A stretch of DNA of 18,627 bases from the NCBI GenBank assembly GCA_001598975.1, contig BBXU01001501.1, positions 1 through 18,627 of the forward strand, given 5' to 3'. Positions within the stretch are counted from its first letter, which is position 1, and every line of letters begins with the position of its first letter. The translations under genes were made by a program, and so were the position numbers. The notes under the pieces are model-generated. The model did not search any database. It was given only the letters and a program-made list of their open reading frames with translations, and was not told where the DNA came from. This stretch comes from Parachlorella kessleri (Eukaryota > Chlorophyta > Trebouxiophyceae > Chlorellales > Chlorellaceae). Of this stretch, positions 16,832-18,627 are shown piece after piece.

Positions 16832-18592
16832 ATGCAGGCCCAAATGGCACTATGCCTGTCGTCCAAGGCTCGCATTGCCCAGGGTTTGACCCTTGCGCCT
16901 CGCCGTCGGCCCCTGAGCTACATGGCTCCCAACAAAGTTGTGGCTTTCAAAGAGGAGGAGGTGTGTTGTTAATCAGCAGCAGGGGAGGGTTCCAAGGTCA
17001 TGGGGCAAAACAAGGGCTGGCGAGGAGCAGGTGGCCTGCCTTGGATAGCAGCTGTTAACATTAGGCTCCAACGACCTTGGACAGCAGTCTTAAACATCTA
17101 GAGTGAGGGGAACACCCTTGATGCACGGCCACTGGGCAACATGTGCAGCATCAAGTGTGACATCATGCCAGCCTCCTGAGTGATGCCTGTGATGCCTTTC
17201 CATGCATTGCTGATCTGAATTTTACCAGTCTGCAACATGCCGCTATGCTGTTGAGCCAGATTACACCGGATCTTATGGGGGCCCCCATGAACAGCACCAT
17301 GTGTTGCAGCCTGAGGGGACCAAGCCGGTGCAGAAGAAGGCCACTGACAAGCTTGAGGCCGCCTTCCATGAGCTAGGCGCCGCTGTGCCTGCCAGGCTGC
17401 CCGCTGCGCCCGCTGTGGGCGTCATGCCTGCCTTCATAAGGCGCCGTGAGCACATCGTGGGGCGCTGTGCCATGCTGGGCATGGTGGCCTGCTGGCTGGG
17501 GGAGGTGAGTCATCACTAGTCCGGTGACCCGGGCAGAGCGCAGGTGGGTGCTGTTATAGGTGGGAGGAAGGGCACCCGATGAGTGCGAGTCATATCAACG
17601 GGACCCTGTGTCATGCTCTCCCGTGCCCCCACTGCTGATGAAGCACGGCCGCCCATGCTGGCCTCTGAGTTACGCGGCACTGGTTGGTTGCCAGGCATGG
17701 TAGCAGATACCAGATACCAGATGCCTGGACCCAGTTGATCTTCTCGCCCTCCCTCTACGCTCACAGAGGAACACTGTCAGGACCGCATGGTCAATCTTAT
17801 ATGTCCAGTTAAAGGTTTCATGCAGATGAACACCGGCATGGGCCCCATGGGTCAGCTGGCCTCAGAGCTGCATGTGTCCCTAGCGTGGGCATTCTGGGCG
17901 ACCTCCCTCCTGGCTCTCGGCCACACCCTGGTGGGCATTGGACCAGGTGTGTTCCCAGCTTGGAGATGTTTGCAGTGACAGTCATATGATCCTGGTGTGT
18001 CCCCAGTTAGACCTGTTTCTGGTGAGAGTCTTGAGTGGTCCATGTGTTCCCAGTTTTGGGACTGTACAGCATGTTGCGCCGTTGAGAGCTAGCGCTTGCC
18101 TGCTCAGTATCTGGTGGTTGGCGCAGACAGCTTGGCCTGCCAGTGGTGCACCAGCATGCATGCATATAGGGCTGGGTCGATCAGCGTGCCCCCAGGCCGC
18201 CGAACTTACGGGAATGGAGGGCATGCACTAAGACTGTCTTGGCAGGCCAGACCACAACTGGGACCACATGATTGCTGGGTGGTTTGCATCAGTGTGATAC
18301 GTGCCAGTATATTCTTGCTCGAAAATTGCCGGAGCTATTCTCCACTTGACCCAGCTTATAAGCTAGGGGTCCCCCAGCAGGCGGTGCATGCTTGTAACGG
18401 CTGCAATGCCCTGACTCCTGCCTGCCCCAGGCAGCCGCACTTTCTCGGAGGACAACCAGCGCGACATCGCCCGCCGCTCCCGCGGCCTGACCGGCATCTC
18501 GGCCATTGAGCCGGACACCTCCCGCAGGGTGCAGGGCCTGCCACAGGTGGCGTTGAGGACTGAGCTGACGTTGGGGCGCCTGGCCATGCTGC
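16832..18592 (+). CDS. PSBS: PsbS-like four-helix thylakoid protein, 3' end outside the window
   Basis: Exons 16832-16960, 17310-17504, 17826-17946, 18431-18592 (donor GTGAGT), then off the edge; phases agree. Residues 1 to about 43 (with MALCLSSKARIAQG and PRRRP) suit a plastid transit peptide; ATG at 16844 is an alternative start. Helix 1 has the LHC-family motif EHIVGRCAMLG and ends WLGE. NTGMGPMGQLASE follows, matching the TGKGALAQ...E turn of PsbS. Helix 2 is SLAWAFWATSLLALGHTLVG. A stromal loop (RTFSEDNQRD...IEPD...VQGL) leads to a second helix start, TELTLGRLAML. The spacing from the turn Glu to RTF and on to the second GR motif matches PsbS closely. PsbS senses lumen acidity and supports energy-dependent quenching; here the turn has one Glu in SEL where I recall more in PsbS. 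The sequence is clearly diverged, so another LHC-like relative is possible. Exon 2 could instead start after the CAG at 17329-17331. Confidence 0.7.
17037..17097 (+). repeat. Short imperfect tandem repeat in PsbS-like intron 1
   Basis: GCCTTGGATAGCAGCTGTTAACATTAGGCTCC is echoed 36 bp later as ACCTTGGACAGCAGTCTTAAACATCTAG. It lies wholly inside the intron, so unlike the junction echoes it copies no exon sequence. Confidence 0.55.
17940..18066 (+). repeat. Three ~48-bp tandem copies starting at the PsbS-like exon 3 donor
   Basis: GGACCAG then GTGTGTTCCCAGCTTGGA at the real donor (17947) recurs as ATCCTG then GTGTGTCCCCAGTTAGAC (17995) and GGTCCAT then GTGTTCCCAGTTTTGG (about 18043). The period is 48. 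The second copy keeps a GTGTGT donor core. Most of the unit is intron, with only a few exon bases. Confidence 0.7.
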
Positions 18593-18594
18593 GT

Positions 18595-18627
18595 GAGTGG
18601 ATGTGGTGGAAGTGGTGGTGGTGGGGG
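18595..18627. repeat. GGT-rich low-complexity tract at the right edge
   Basis: The last bases are almost only G and T with GGTGGT and GTGGAAGTGG units. They lie in the intron after exon 4 of the PsbS-like gene. Confidence 0.6.

Noticed and set aside
1..18627. tRNA, rRNA or mobile element with terminal repeats
   Set aside because: I saw no tRNA-like cloverleaf with A and B boxes, no rRNA-like sequence, and no transposase or reverse transcriptase. All long repeats are local copies of splice junctions.

Overview
This window looks like nuclear DNA of a green alga, probably a chlorophyte of the Chlamydomonadales type. Four protein genes are visible, each cut by many short spliceosomal introns (about 30 complete introns, almost all GT-AG). 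Three of the four products point to a plastid-bearing cell: an Mbb1/HCF107-like HAT/TPR RNA factor, a bacterial-type organellar aspartyl-tRNA synthetase, and a PsbS-like thylakoid protein. A TGTAA motif, the usual polyadenylation signal of this group, lies in the long 3' region of the first gene. I cannot name the species from sequence alone.

Layout. (1) 92-3607, plus strand: the 3' two thirds of a hexose/H+ symporter of the HUP/STP type (11 visible exons; the 5' part lies outside the window). (2) 3608-5176: non-coding space between convergent genes, with the probable 3' UTR of gene 1 and two perfect hairpins. (3) 8834-5177, minus strand: a six-exon HAT/TPR-repeat protein, best matched by the chloroplast psbB mRNA factor Mbb1. 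(4) 8835-9062: a short divergent intergenic region, probably a shared promoter. (5) 9063-15968, plus strand: a 13-exon organellar AspRS, 700 residues in my model. (6) 15969-16831: a non-coding stretch with several perfect hairpins. (7) 16832 to the window edge, plus strand: a divergent PsbS-like four-helix protein, cut off at the right edge.

How the genes relate. Gene 2 and the AspRS are divergent neighbours that both serve organellar gene expression (plastid RNA stability, organellar translation). The PsbS-like gene belongs to the photosynthetic membrane and the transporter to sugar uptake. Nothing suggests an operon; each gene is a separate eukaryotic transcription unit.

The most striking feature is not a gene. 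About a third of the splice junctions (11 of about 30) carry one or more diverged tandem copies of the junction itself: a piece of exon edge plus splice site plus flanking intron, repeated with a period mostly of 83-135 bp (extremes 48 and 171 bp). Copies of 5' splice sites lie downstream in the intron and copies of 3' splice sites lie upstream. Some keep an open reading frame and a usable-looking splice site, so they could give alternative exons, including a different C-terminus for the transporter and a 35-residue in-frame insertion in the AspRS. I call these 'exon echoes' and treat them as the main finding.

All exon boundaries were read by eye. They are supported by phase (every model stays in frame from end to end) and by protein-family continuity across junctions, but no transcript or database evidence was available.
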